A stretch of 22,616 nucleotides of DNA from a virus, in IMG/VR virus record IMGVR_UViG_3300025057_000047, positions 1 through 22,616 of that record; one strand, 5' to 3'. The notes beneath the pieces are model-generated. The model was given only the letters and a program-made list of their open reading frames with translations, was not told the DNA's origin and searched no databases. Numbering within the stretch: position 1 is the first letter of the stretch; every line of letters begins with the position of its first letter. Both the position numbers and the translations under genes were made by a program. Positions 1 through 5,457 of this stretch are shown here, piece by piece.

Positions 1-251
1 CTATAGCCGTTCCATACCTGCTCTTTTCTGCACCTAGTAGTGCCAATTGGCTGCACTCTAAGACTAGGCAAAGGCCTAATGCCTGGTGTTAGGATCGGGC
101 ATATTCTAGGCGCACAAATCGGCTTTATATCAAGTGTGCTACTACATACACCTTGAACCCGTCCATTAATACACTCGCAACTACAATCTGCTGATGCAAC
201 CCGACTGAATATAACAAGCACAAGTGCCAATAATATAAATACGCCTCTCAT
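1..251 (-). CDS. Secreted Cys-rich small protein, 3' end outside window
   Basis: The frame opens at ATG 251 and is still open at base 1, so the C-terminus is missing. A start is supported by GGGAG eight bases upstream. Residues 1-21 form a typical signal peptide (Met-Arg, a Leu/Val/Ile/Phe core, then ASA before Asp22), so export is expected. The mature part has a C-x-C-x-C cluster near its N-terminus, further Cys residues, and Pro/Ile-rich stretches such as ICAPRICPI, which suggests a disulfide-bonded periplasmic or secreted domain. It resembles short phage-encoded exported proteins of unknown function that I recall, but I cannot name a family. It is the last visible gene of the leftward small-gene operon, 17 bases after the 95-aa gene. 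Confidence 0.72.
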   Translation of the reverse strand, partial: MRGVFILLALVLVIFSRVASADCSCECINGRVQGVCSSTLDIKPICAPRICPILTPGIRPLPSLRVQPIGTTRCRKEQVWNGY

Positions 252-268
252 CTAACTAACTCCCTTTT

Positions 269-556
269 TCATTTTATCCCCATCTCATTGTTAATGTGCT
301 TCTTTACCCTACTCTTAACACACAGCATCTCTCGATTGATTGCCATCTGCCATAAGTCCCTGTCGTTGTCCTTTAGCCAATCCATTGCCAAGTTAAGCAA
401 CCGCTCCATAGTCTCATAGTGATACATAATTATCGGCTGTGTGCATTTAACCTCCTTTGCAAGATCCGGTCCTGATATCGTGGTGCTATGCTGATGGGGT
501 AGTAAACCGGCTGCTTGCTTTAAGATCCTTAGTTTTAGTGGCTCTTTCATCCGCAT
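269..556 (-). CDS. Small protein with TetR-like helix-turn-helix resemblance
   Basis: This 95-aa product starts at ATG 556, five bases after AGAGGT. The segment around residues 26-60 (TISGPDLAKEV, then IIMYHYETMERLLNLAMDW) has the rhythm of a TetR N-terminal HTH, with 'DLAKEV..' as the positioning helix and 'YHYETMERLL' like the usual YHYF-K-ELL. It has no ligand-binding domain, so it would be at most a DNA-binding stub. The C-terminal third is basic. It overlaps the preceding membrane-protein gene by 10 bases, so translation is probably coupled. The HTH call is inference from pattern only; it could be an unrelated helical phage protein. Confidence 0.6.
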   Translation of the reverse strand: MRMKEPLKLRILKQAAGLLPHQHSTTISGPDLAKEVKCTQPIIMYHYETMERLLNLAMDWLKDNDRDLWQMAINREMLCVKSRVKKHINNEMGIK

Positions 557-711
557 TTATACCTCTTGTCATATTCACATGTTGGAGCCTCAATAGGCGC
601 TTTGATCTCTTCAACTCCTTCACTTCCAAATGCGTCCGTCATTGCTGCTCCGATTGCTAAAAACAAGATCACTGTTAAAATTGGCGAACAAATAATCTTC
701 CAAATAATCAT
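547..711 (-). CDS. 54-aa single-pass membrane or exported protein
   Basis: ATG 711 overlaps the stop of the upstream gene as ATGA, and the stop (547-549) lies inside the start of the next gene, so it sits in a fully coupled chain. GAGGTG lies just upstream as a ribosome site. Residues 3-23 are strongly hydrophobic (IIWKIICSPILTVILFLAIG), forming one N-terminal transmembrane helix or uncleaved signal. A short acidic linker and a small C-terminal tail with two Cys follow. I recognise no family. Similar mini membrane proteins are common in phage accessory operons. Confidence 0.6.
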   Translation of the reverse strand: MIIWKIICSPILTVILFLAIGAAMTDAFGSEGVEEIKAPIEAPTCEYDKRYKCG

Positions 712-890
712 AACCACCTCATCCATATTAAAAATAAAATAAAACTACCTATTACTCCCGCCCCAGCTACTATCGACGTTGCCAACATTAAGACCTCTAG
801 CACGTCCTCCGGCCTATTCTCCTCTTTGTCTCGCTCTAAGTGGTGCCTAAGCTCATTACACCTATTTGCCTCTGATTGCGCCTTAATCAT
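708..890 (-). CDS. 60-aa C-terminally anchored membrane protein
   Basis: The chosen start is ATG 890 with GAGGG eight bases upstream; a TTG one codon earlier is possible but unnecessary. The N-terminal 30 residues are charged and helical (ANRCNELRHHLERDKEENRP), followed by one long hydrophobic helix in the last 27 residues ending WMRWL, which is a tail-anchored topology. The start overlaps the upstream stop (ATGATTAA) and the stop overlaps the next start (ATGA). Function is unknown. Confidence 0.6.
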   Translation of the reverse strand: MIKAQSEANRCNELRHHLERDKEENRPEDVLEVLMLATSIVAGAGVIGSFILFLIWMRWL

Positions 891-1050
891 CAATCATGCC
901 CTCATGATAAATCTCACCATCCAATACATAGGCCCTTGAATCATCCGTGAAAACTAACTCAGTCTCTCCTCCTCCAAATACACACTCAAAATTAACCTCT
1001 TTGATCTGACTAAAAAAAACCTCAGCTTGAGTCATTACCCGTTCATCCAT
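883..1050 (-). CDS. Small acidic hypothetical protein (55 aa)
   Basis: ATG 1050 is preceded by a strong AAGGAGGA ribosome site. The product is acidic and soluble, with a GGGE turn at residues 26-29 and an alternating hydrophobic pattern (ELVFTDDSRAYVLDG) typical of beta strands. The stop codon overlaps the ATG of the next gene. I do not recognise the family. The strong ribosome site and tight coupling support it as a real gene. Confidence 0.62.
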   Translation of the reverse strand: MDERVMTQAEVFFSQIKEVNFECVFGGGETELVFTDDSRAYVLDGEIYHEGMIDD

Positions 1051-1052
1051 TA

Positions 1053-1274
1053 TTAATCCTCCTTGTTTTGTTCGAATACAAATTCATTCACTGCAATGTG
1101 CTGTTCCTCGGATAGGTCGCTATCGTATTCCTCGTAGCGCTCAAGTAGTTTGCACCCGTAGTCTGCATGCAGCCTGTTGTCGTTAACGTTTATTTGTGTG
1201 TGGGCTATTTTTCCGTCCGAAAATGTTATTACATACCCGTCTAGATCCTGATTCCATTCTGCGGCATATTTCAT
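1053..1274 (-). CDS. Small acidic hypothetical protein (73 aa)
   Basis: This is the first gene after the leftward promoter at 1310-1338, with AGGAG ahead of ATG 1274. The N-terminal half looks beta-rich (WNQDLDGYVITFSDGKI) and the C-terminal third is an acidic helix (ERYEEYDSDLSEEQHIAVNEF). It contains a single Cys. Its stop is two bases from the start of the next gene, so it is co-transcribed and coupled. No family recognised. Confidence 0.62.
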   Translation of the reverse strand: MKYAAEWNQDLDGYVITFSDGKIAHTQINVNDNRLHADYGCKLLERYEEYDSDLSEEQHIAVNEFVFEQNKED

Positions 1275-1309
1275 GTCTTTGCTCCTGTTGTTGCGTCGTT
1301 GTTGATATA

Positions 1310-1338
1310 ACTATAAGTATGATTTACTGATAACGCAA
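1310..1338 (-). promoter_or_regulatory. Sigma70-type leftward promoter
   Basis: On the minus strand TTGCGT (1338-1333) is separated by exactly 17 bases from TATAGT (1315-1310). A transcript would begin near 1303 and read the small-gene operon starting at 1274. It lies between the stop of the ribbon-helix-helix gene and the 73-aa gene, so the operon could be expressed independently of that regulator. Confidence 0.6.
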
Positions 1339-1344
1339 TAAATA

Positions 1345-1521
1345 TTATGTATCTTTTTGTGATAAGTACTTCGCTTTCTTATTCCTTTGTTTTATATATG
1401 TATCAACGCTTCTTCTTACTATGTCAGATATAGTCATGCCCTCCTTTTCTGCGTACTTATATAGTCTTTCTTTCTCCTCTGCTGTCATCCTGACTTCCAT
1501 ACGAACTGCTTTGGTTTGCAT
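1345..1521 (-). CDS. Ribbon-helix-helix (Arc/CopG-like) regulator
   Basis: The start is ATG 1521 because GGAGGT lies four bases upstream; an in-frame ATG at 1533 lacks this. The 58-aa product has the RHH layout: an N-terminal strand (TKAVRMEVRM), then helix A (AEEKERLYKYAEKEG), a turn with MTISDIV, and helix B (RRSVDTYIKQR). These proteins bind DNA as dimers through the paired N-terminal strands. It is divergent from the rightward operon, with a 14-bp palindrome (1571-1584) in the shared region that could be its operator. It probably acts as a transcriptional repressor; the target is inferred from position. Confidence 0.75.
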   Translation of the reverse strand: MQTKAVRMEVRMTAEEKERLYKYAEKEGMTISDIVRRSVDTYIKQRNKKAKYLSQKDT

Positions 1522-1570
1522 GTAAACCTCCATTTCACTTTTTTGTGTTTTTTTAAACTCAGCACTTGTT

Positions 1571-1584
1571 TTTGTACGTACAAA
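1571..1584. promoter_or_regulatory. Perfect 14-bp palindrome, probable operator with -10 box beside it
   Basis: TTTGTACGTACAAA reads identically on both strands. It abuts a TATACT hexamer (1585-1590) that could serve as the -10 box for the rightward operon beginning at 1623; no good -35 box is visible, which could indicate need for an activator. It lies in the divergent region between the RHH gene and the annealing-protein operon, the expected place for a repressor site controlling both directions. Confidence 0.5.
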
Positions 1585-1622
1585 TATACTATTCTTTAAT
1601 CATGCAAACAAGGAGAGACACT

Positions 1623-1910
1623 ATGAACTTAGAAGATTGGTTAAACGGAGACATAATGAGCGAGTGGCCAAGCGTTAGGCATTACATTAGCTACTCTTGC
1701 TGGTCTGAGTTGCTCAATGAGACATTTATAGATTCTATTGCAGGTTTTGGTTCACTAGATAATGGTTTGTCTGAGGAGAAGTGCAAGGAGATCTGTATAG
1801 GAATTACAGAGGAAGGAAGTGAGGCACTAAAGGAAGTATCTGAAAGGATGTGTAGTTTATTAATGGAGAGGATAAAGCATGTGGCAACAACAGGAGGAAC
1901 TGGAGAATGA
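1623..1910 (+). CDS. Hypothetical early protein (95 aa)
   Basis: The frame is open upstream, but ATG 1623 is chosen because AGGAGAG lies just before it. The protein is acidic and helical, with WLNGDIMSEWPSVRHYISYSCW near the N-terminus, and no motif I can assign. It is the first gene of the rightward operon and its stop overlaps the start of the annealing-protein gene as ATGA, so it is translationally coupled to recombination functions. A role in that module is inferred only from position. Confidence 0.62.
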   Translation: MNLEDWLNGDIMSEWPSVRHYISYSCWSELLNETFIDSIAGFGSLDNGLSEEKCKEICIGITEEGSEALKEVSERMCSLLMERIKHVATTGGTGE

Positions 1911-2503
1911 GCGATTTTGCTACGATTTACTCAACATTATCACAAGTGGATTTATCGAAGCTAACCGAGAAAAAAATGGGTTTAACGTACCTGAGTTGGG
2001 CGAACGCATGGGACGTGATGATGGCGCACTACCCTACCGCAACATTTCAGACCCTCCCTTCTGAAACGTTTTCAGATGGCACTGTTGAGGTGTGGGTAGA
2101 GGTCACAGTCTGTGACCACTCGAGACGTATGTGGCTTCCGGTAATGGACAATAGAAACAATGCAATCCCTAGCCCCTCCTCCAGAGCTGTTAGTGATGCT
2201 CGCATGAGGTGCCTAGTTAAGTGTTTAAGTTTGTTTGGATTGGGTCTTTATATTTATCAGGGTGAAGACCTACCAAAGCCAAAGCCTGTCGATATGGAAG
2301 CAATTAAGGCTGCTGCGGTTAGCATACTTAGCTACATACATGGTGAATTTACGGATGATGAGAAATACAGTTCTATAAAGGAAATATTTGGAGAAATGTC
2401 AGAAGATGAGAAATCAGCTATCTGGGTAGCTAAGTCAAACGGTGGTTTTTTCACTCAACAAGAAAAGGCCGTAATCAGAACAGCAGCGAGTTATACATCA
2501 TGA
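1907..2503 (+). CDS. Single-strand DNA annealing protein, DUF1071/Sak3-like
   Basis: This 198-aa protein matches the DUF1071 pattern of phage recombinases: LTYLSWANAWDVM (residues 26-38), a beta region VEVWVEVTV, LPVMD (77-81), and the signature MRCLVKCLSLFGLGLYIYQGEDLP (100-123). The family is related to Red-beta/Sak annealing proteins, which pair complementary single strands during phage recombination and replication. The C-terminal third is helical and variable. The start overlaps the upstream stop (ATGA), and its own stop overlaps the SSB-like gene the same way, so annealing protein and SSB are made as a coupled pair. Confidence 0.85.
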   Translation: MSDFATIYSTLSQVDLSKLTEKKMGLTYLSWANAWDVMMAHYPTATFQTLPSETFSDGTVEVWVEVTVCDHSRRMWLPVMDNRNNAIPSPSSRAVSDARMRCLVKCLSLFGLGLYIYQGEDLPKPKPVDMEAIKAAAVSILSYIHGEFTDDEKYSSIKEIFGEMSEDEKSAIWVAKSNGGFFTQQEKAVIRTAASYTS

Positions 2504-2814
2504 AAATAGGCGTAAATTTAAAGATCGACGTTACTAAATTAGATAAAACTAAGTTTTTCAAAGCTAAAACTGGGGCCGTATATGCTGATCTAACAGTATT
2601 TATCGACCCTAACCAAGAGGATAAATACGGATATCACGGTGGCATCACGCAAGCCCTTACAAAGGATGAGCGGGATGCAAAAGTTAAACCTAACTATTTA
2701 GGTAACGCAAAGGTATTTTGGAAGGACTCCTCACAGGGAGATGTAACACCCAATACACAGGAATTTAATCAAAACCAATCCCCGCAGGGAGAAAGTTTTG
2801 ATATTCCGTTCTGA
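2500..2814 (+). CDS. Phage single-stranded DNA-binding protein-like
   Basis: The 104-aa product begins with a basic strand-rich region (VNLKIDVTKLDKTKFFKAKTG) followed by AVYADLTVFIDP, a pattern seen in small phage SSB-like proteins. The middle (GYHGGITQALTKDERDAKVKPNYLGNAKVF) also fits that group. A Gln/Asn-rich linker ends in SFDIPF, like the D-D-D-I-P-F tip of bacterial SSB that recruits partner proteins. It is ATGA-coupled to the DUF1071 annealing protein, which strengthens the assignment. Confidence 0.75.
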   Translation: MKIGVNLKIDVTKLDKTKFFKAKTGAVYADLTVFIDPNQEDKYGYHGGITQALTKDERDAKVKPNYLGNAKVFWKDSSQGDVTPNTQEFNQNQSPQGESFDIPF

Positions 2815-2888
2815 TCACCCCTCCTCGTCGGTGCGGCTACCATCGCGCAAGCATGTAGTCACAAACTAAGTTAAATAGGATAAATAAA

Positions 2889-3263
2889 ATGAATATCAAT
2901 GAATTAACTATCGGACAAGCAAAAGAACTAACCAGAATTTTTTCAGGAGAATCGAAAACAGAAAATGATTGTTATTTTGGTATAGGTAAGTACGTTATTG
3001 TTAGATGCAGAGATGCGGGTGTGCACGCTGGCACTCTTGTTAGTAAAAACGGTCGATCGTGCGTGCTTAAAGATTCTAGGCGCCTTTGGTATTGGAAAGC
3101 AAAAAAAGGGTCATTTTTAAGTGCCGTTGCAAATTACGGATTACATTCATCTAGTAAAGTGGGCTGTGAAGTTGACATAGAACTAACAGAAAACTGCGAA
3201 ATAATTATATGCACACCTGAATCAGAAGAGTCAATAATAGCAATGGAGCCCCACAATGAATAA
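2889..3263 (+). CDS. Conserved phage protein, DUF6948-like
   Basis: ATG 2889 follows AGGA by eight bases after a 74-base spacer in which I see no gene. The 124-aa protein has KYVIVRCRDAGVHAGTLV, then VLKDSRRLWYWKAKKGSFLSAVANYGL, then an acidic strand-rich end (VDIELTENCEIIICTPESEESI). This arrangement (IVRxxxAGVxxGTL...LxxARRxWxW) is one I recall from phage DUF6948-type proteins of unknown function. Its last eight bases overlap the start of the Gly-repeat gene. Confidence 0.6.
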   Translation: MNINELTIGQAKELTRIFSGESKTENDCYFGIGKYVIVRCRDAGVHAGTLVSKNGRSCVLKDSRRLWYWKAKKGSFLSAVANYGLHSSSKVGCEVDIELTENCEIIICTPESEESIIAMEPHNE

Positions 3264-3666
3264 CGGATACGGATACGGAAGCGAAAACGGAGACGGAAGC
3301 GGAAGCGGAAGCGGAAACGGAGACGAAGACGGATACGGATACGGAGACGGAAGCGAAAACGGAGACGGAAACGGAAGCGGAAACGGATACGGAAGCGGAA
3401 ACGGATACGGAGACGGAGACGGATACGGATACGGAAGCGGAAACGGATACGGAAGCGGAAACGGAAGCGGAGACGGAGACGGATACGGATACGGATACGG
3501 AGACGGAAGCGAAAACGGAGACGGAAACGGAGACGGATACGGATACGGAAACGGAGACGGATACGGATACGGAGACGGAAACGGATACGGAGACGGAAAC
3601 GGGTACGGAGACGGATACGGAGACGGAGACGGAAGCGAAAACGGATACGGAGACGGATACGGATAA
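3256..3666 (+). CDS. Gly-X dipeptide repeat protein
   Basis: ATG 3256 has GGAG seven bases upstream, inside the end of the previous gene. Apart from the first residues, the 136-aa product is Gly at nearly every second position alternating with Tyr, Ser, Asn or Asp (GYGYGSENGDG...), with rare Glu. It is strongly acidic, has no Lys, Arg or Cys and no hydrophobic core, so it is probably disordered or forms an unusual repetitive fold. All six frames are open through the repeat, so an open frame alone proves nothing; the ribosome site, the overlap and the stop directly at the repeat end are the arguments for translation. Similar repeats next to DUF6948-type genes are known to me from phages; function unknown. 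Confidence 0.6.
   Translation: MNNGYGYGSENGDGSGSGSGNGDEDGYGYGDGSENGDGNGSGNGYGSGNGYGDGDGYGYGSGNGYGSGNGSGDGDGYGYGYGDGSENGDGNGDGYGYGNGDGYGYGDGNGYGDGNGYGDGYGDGDGSENGYGDGYG
3262..3665 (+). repeat. 6-bp (GGANRC)n tandem repeat tract
   Basis: About 400 bases consist almost wholly of hexamers GGA followed by TAC, AAC, GAC or AGC. Breaks are few: GAA replaces GGA in the SEN units and in one DED, and one GGG occurs near 3601. A longer unit, GGAAGCGAAAACGGAGACGG, recurs, showing duplication at scales above the hexamer. Such a tract is prone to slippage and length change. Confidence 0.9.
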
Positions 3667-3672
3667 TTTTAC

Positions 3673-3707
3673 GCCCTGCTCTACTCCCCTAAAGGGTGGG
3701 GCTTTTT
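3673..3707 (+). terminator. Putative intrinsic terminator after repeat gene
   Basis: CCCC (3686-3689) pairs with GGGG (3698-3701), with an optional inner CCC-TAAA-GGG hairpin and outer GCCC/GGGC pairing, and TTTTT follows at 3703-3707. It sits directly after the Gly-repeat gene and before a gap leading to the next gene set, so it probably ends the first rightward transcript. Confidence 0.55.
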
Positions 3708-3734
3708 AGTTATAAAAACTAACTCTACTAATAA

Positions 3735-3750
3735 TAAAAAGATCTTTTTA
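3735..3750. promoter_or_regulatory. 16-bp perfect palindrome upstream of 3800 gene set
   Basis: TAAAAAGATCTTTTTA is perfectly self-complementary. It lies 50 bases before the start of the next gene set, just upstream of a TATACT hexamer (3767-3772) that could be a -10 box; the -35 position overlaps the right arm of the palindrome but is a poor match. It may be an operator for this internal promoter. An A/T hairpin of the preceding terminator region is the alternative. Confidence 0.4.
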
Positions 3751-3799
3751 AGCATTGGTTATTGGCTATACTTACTTATAAGGATATAAGGAGGACGTC

Positions 3800-4036
3800 A
3801 TGAAGGTAGAGATTAGATGTATAGAAAAAAGAACTGGTATTGATTGTTCATACATAGCACACATGCTCATAAGGCCAAATGTTGTTGAGGCCTTCTTTTT
3901 TGACAGGAGATTAAGGAAAGCAATTCATAGGTGGGGAAACGGGTGGAATTGGGAAGATACAAACAAACCCTGCCCTTACTGGTTGGAGCAGAAGTTAAAT
4001 AGGGAGCTAAACAAGGAGGTTACAAATGTACACTGA
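3800..4036 (+). CDS. Hypothetical protein (78 aa)
   Basis: A very strong AAGGAGGA ribosome site precedes ATG 3800. The product is basic and Trp-rich in its middle (RWGNGWNWEDTNKPCPYW), which may form a small nucleic-acid or protein-binding fold, but I recognise no family. It opens the second rightward gene set and overlaps the next gene by 11 bases. Confidence 0.65.
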   Translation: MKVEIRCIEKRTGIDCSYIAHMLIRPNVVEAFFFDRRLRKAIHRWGNGWNWEDTNKPCPYWLEQKLNRELNKEVTNVH

Positions 4037-4220
4037 GGAATATACGTTTGAATTTGCACAGGTATTGATTGATAAGATCTTAAAAGGAATAGCCACTGAC
4101 TTCGGAATGGACTACGAGACGTTAACTTTAAGCGCTCAGCAGTCCCTAAACGAAATGGCGGCGGAACTTTGGAATAAGGGAGAAAGGGGTAAAGGTAGTC
4201 ACTTAAAGGTGGTCAAATGA
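4026..4220 (+). CDS. Hypothetical helical protein (64 aa)
   Basis: AAGGAGG precedes ATG 4026, within the end of the upstream gene. The product is mainly helical (FEFAQVLIDKILKGIATDF, then LSAQQSLNEMAAELW) with a basic C-terminal tail rich in Lys and Gly. No motif is recognised. Its stop overlaps the next start as ATGA. Confidence 0.62.
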   Translation: MYTEEYTFEFAQVLIDKILKGIATDFGMDYETLTLSAQQSLNEMAAELWNKGERGKGSHLKVVK

Positions 4221-4471
4221 GGATTAAGGATATGGTATGGGGTATTAATGAAGTAAAGGACGTGGAATTGGATCAGGTTCCGGTGGTTAAAGCTGGGCCT
4301 GTAGATGGAGCGCAAGGTGTTGTTGTTTGGCATCTGCCAGGAGGATTCACGACTAGTAACTATGACGCAGTACGGGACTATTGTTCAGCAATTAAAAAAG
4401 ATCGTTTGCACTTAAAAGGGATTGAAATACTGGAGGGTCTTAAGGATGAGCTTAATAACGGAGTTGTATAG
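4217..4471 (+). CDS. Hypothetical protein (84 aa)
   Basis: It is coupled by ATGA to the previous gene. The N-terminal part looks beta-rich with repeated Val (VKDVELDQVPVVKAGPVDG, then GVVVWHLPGGF); the C-terminal third is helical (DAVRDYCSAIKKDRLHLKGI). The family is unknown. Its last 26 bases overlap the start of the membrane-protein gene. Confidence 0.6.
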   Translation: MRIKDMVWGINEVKDVELDQVPVVKAGPVDGAQGVVVWHLPGGFTTSNYDAVRDYCSAIKKDRLHLKGIEILEGLKDELNNGVV

Positions 4472-5003
4472 CAAGATAGTTCCAAAGGACGCAACTAAGT
4501 GGACTTTATCGACGGGTGATTTTGGGATTAACTGCATTTTAGGAGCCACTTTGATTTATATGTGGCCCTCCCCTCTCATGATTATGTGTGCAATGTGTCT
4601 TTGGTTCGCCACCATGGGGATATCATATCGTATACCTATTTTTGCCCAAGATTGCGCCCGTGTCGGGGGTGGATGGAGTTACACAGTTCTAACACTAGCT
4701 GTGTTCTGCTCTATCCTACTATCAACATCAGGACTAAACATGGTTGCTAAGATTGCGATCGATCAAGCCAAGGAGTCTGGGAAATGGGGTTCCGACTTCG
4801 CAGCTTTTGACGTGGGGTTCCTAGTTATCGCTGGTGAAATTGTTATTACATGGATGATGATGTTCTTCTCCGTAGCGATGTCAGTGTGCAACGGTATGGG
4901 ATCTTACATGCGTGAAAAAGCATTAATTGAAGAGGAACGAAAAGACAAAAAAGAGAAATCTGAGGGAAAGTCACAAACCCCGAGCCTGCGGAAAGTGTCA
5001 TAA
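4446..5003 (+). CDS. Multi-span membrane protein with -1 slippery site near its 3' end
   Basis: ATG 4446 is preferred over a TTG at 4422 because GGAGGG lies eight bases upstream. The 185-aa product has about three to four hydrophobic spans: residues ~27-62 (INCILGATLIYMW, then LMIMCAMCLWFATMGI), ~77-100 (YTVLTLAVFCSILLS) and ~122-150 (FLVIAGEIVITWMMMFFSVAM). The C-terminal tail is highly charged (LIEEERKDKKEKSEGK), probably cytoplasmic. The gene carries an in-phase G GGA AAG heptamer (4964-4970) ten codons before its stop, so a second, longer product is plausible. It lies in the early/middle operon, not among tail genes. Function unknown. Confidence 0.75.
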   Translation: MSLITELYSKIVPKDATKWTLSTGDFGINCILGATLIYMWPSPLMIMCAMCLWFATMGISYRIPIFAQDCARVGGGWSYTVLTLAVFCSILLSTSGLNMVAKIAIDQAKESGKWGSDFAAFDVGFLVIAGEIVITWMMMFFSVAMSVCNGMGSYMREKALIEEERKDKKEKSEGKSQTPSLRKVS

Positions 5004-5009
5004 ACGGGG
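4964..5009 (+). promoter_or_regulatory. Candidate -1 programmed frameshift signal
   Basis: GGGAAAG (4964-4970) is read in the membrane-protein frame as G GGA AAG, the exact phase for a tandem -1 slip, and is the heptamer used in the lambda G/GT frameshift. After seven bases, CCCCG (4978-4982) can pair with CGGGG (5005-5009). CTGCGG in the loop (4986-4991) can also pair with CCGCAG (5031-5036), giving a possible pseudoknot. The -1 frame has a TGA at 4961-4963, just before the heptamer, and is then open to 5263. Confidence 0.55.
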
Positions 5010-5263
5010 AGTCAGAATTCGTTCCAGGCCCCGCAGCATCGGACTTGGAACTAATTCCGCCAGAGGAACGAATTGCAGGAGCGTTTCTAGAACTGGTGGA
5101 TAAAACAGAAGTGGAAGGCAGAAGGGTAAGGATGTATGGGAACGGAAAGAGGGTAAGTCAGCAAACTGTCAGCAACCGAGCAGGGGTCCAAAAGCAAAGA
5201 GTTGTGGACTGGTTGAGAAGGATGGCAGAGAGCGGTGATGACATATTGGATGTTGGAACTTAG
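4970..5263 (+). CDS. HTH-like domain, probably -1 frameshift extension of the membrane protein
   Basis: This frame has no ATG or GTG start before its conserved-looking part. The only early candidate is a TTG at 5045 (72 aa), which lacks a recognisable ribosome site. Read from the slip site, it adds 97 residues to the first 175 of the membrane protein (272 aa total). Extension residues 1-30 are an acidic, Pro-rich linker. Residues 31-50 are helical (PEERIAGAFLELVDKTE), and residues 60-86 (VSQQTVSNRAGVQKQRVVDWLRRM) resemble a helix-turn-helix. The fusion would place a DNA-binding-like domain on the cytoplasmic face. Independent initiation at TTG 5045 remains possible, since TTG starts appear elsewhere in this phage. 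Confidence 0.6.
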   Translation, partial: VTNPEPAESVINGESEFVPGPAASDLELIPPEERIAGAFLELVDKTEVEGRRVRMYGNGKRVSQQTVSNRAGVQKQRVVDWLRRMAESGDDILDVGT

Positions 5264-5274
5264 GAGCTCAAGGA

Positions 5275-5457
5275 ATGAGGTACTTAATTTTAGCGGTAGC
5301 AATTTTATCACTAACAGGATGTTTTGATTACAAAGACGAGAAGTATCATCTTACGGCAGAGGAGATAGAGCGGTGGGACAAGAAATTTCCATGCGGATTA
5401 CCATCTAGTCCACTGGCCCCAGCTTTACGGAAGCCAAAACCAGAGAGGTGTAGATAA
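5275..5457 (+). CDS. Small lipoprotein
   Basis: ATG 5275 follows AGGAG and AAGG signals. Residues 1-15 are a lipoprotein signal ending in LSLTG with Cys16 as the lipidation site. The mature chain of 45 residues has two more Cys, a charged helix (TAEEIERWDKKF), and a Pro-rich tail (SSPLAPALRKPKPERCR). The size and Pro-rich tail recall outer-membrane spanin partners, but the gene is far from the lysis genes and on the other strand, so a surface or exclusion role is equally possible. The stop overlaps the next start as TAATG. Confidence 0.68.
   Translation: MRYLILAVAILSLTGCFDYKDEKYHLTAEEIERWDKKFPCGLPSSPLAPALRKPKPERCR

Noticed and set aside
1879-2064. 61-aa plus-strand frame beginning MWQQQEELENERF with a fair ribosome site
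   Set aside because: It overlaps the well-supported DUF1071 gene over most of its length in another frame and has no recognisable feature.
3262-3665. CRISPR array
   Set aside because: The repeat is a continuous 6-bp tandem tract with no unique spacers.
4947-4953. AAAAAAG as a frameshift heptamer
   Set aside because: The zero frame reads AAA AAA G, not A AAA AAG, and a -1 slip there meets TGA at 4961.
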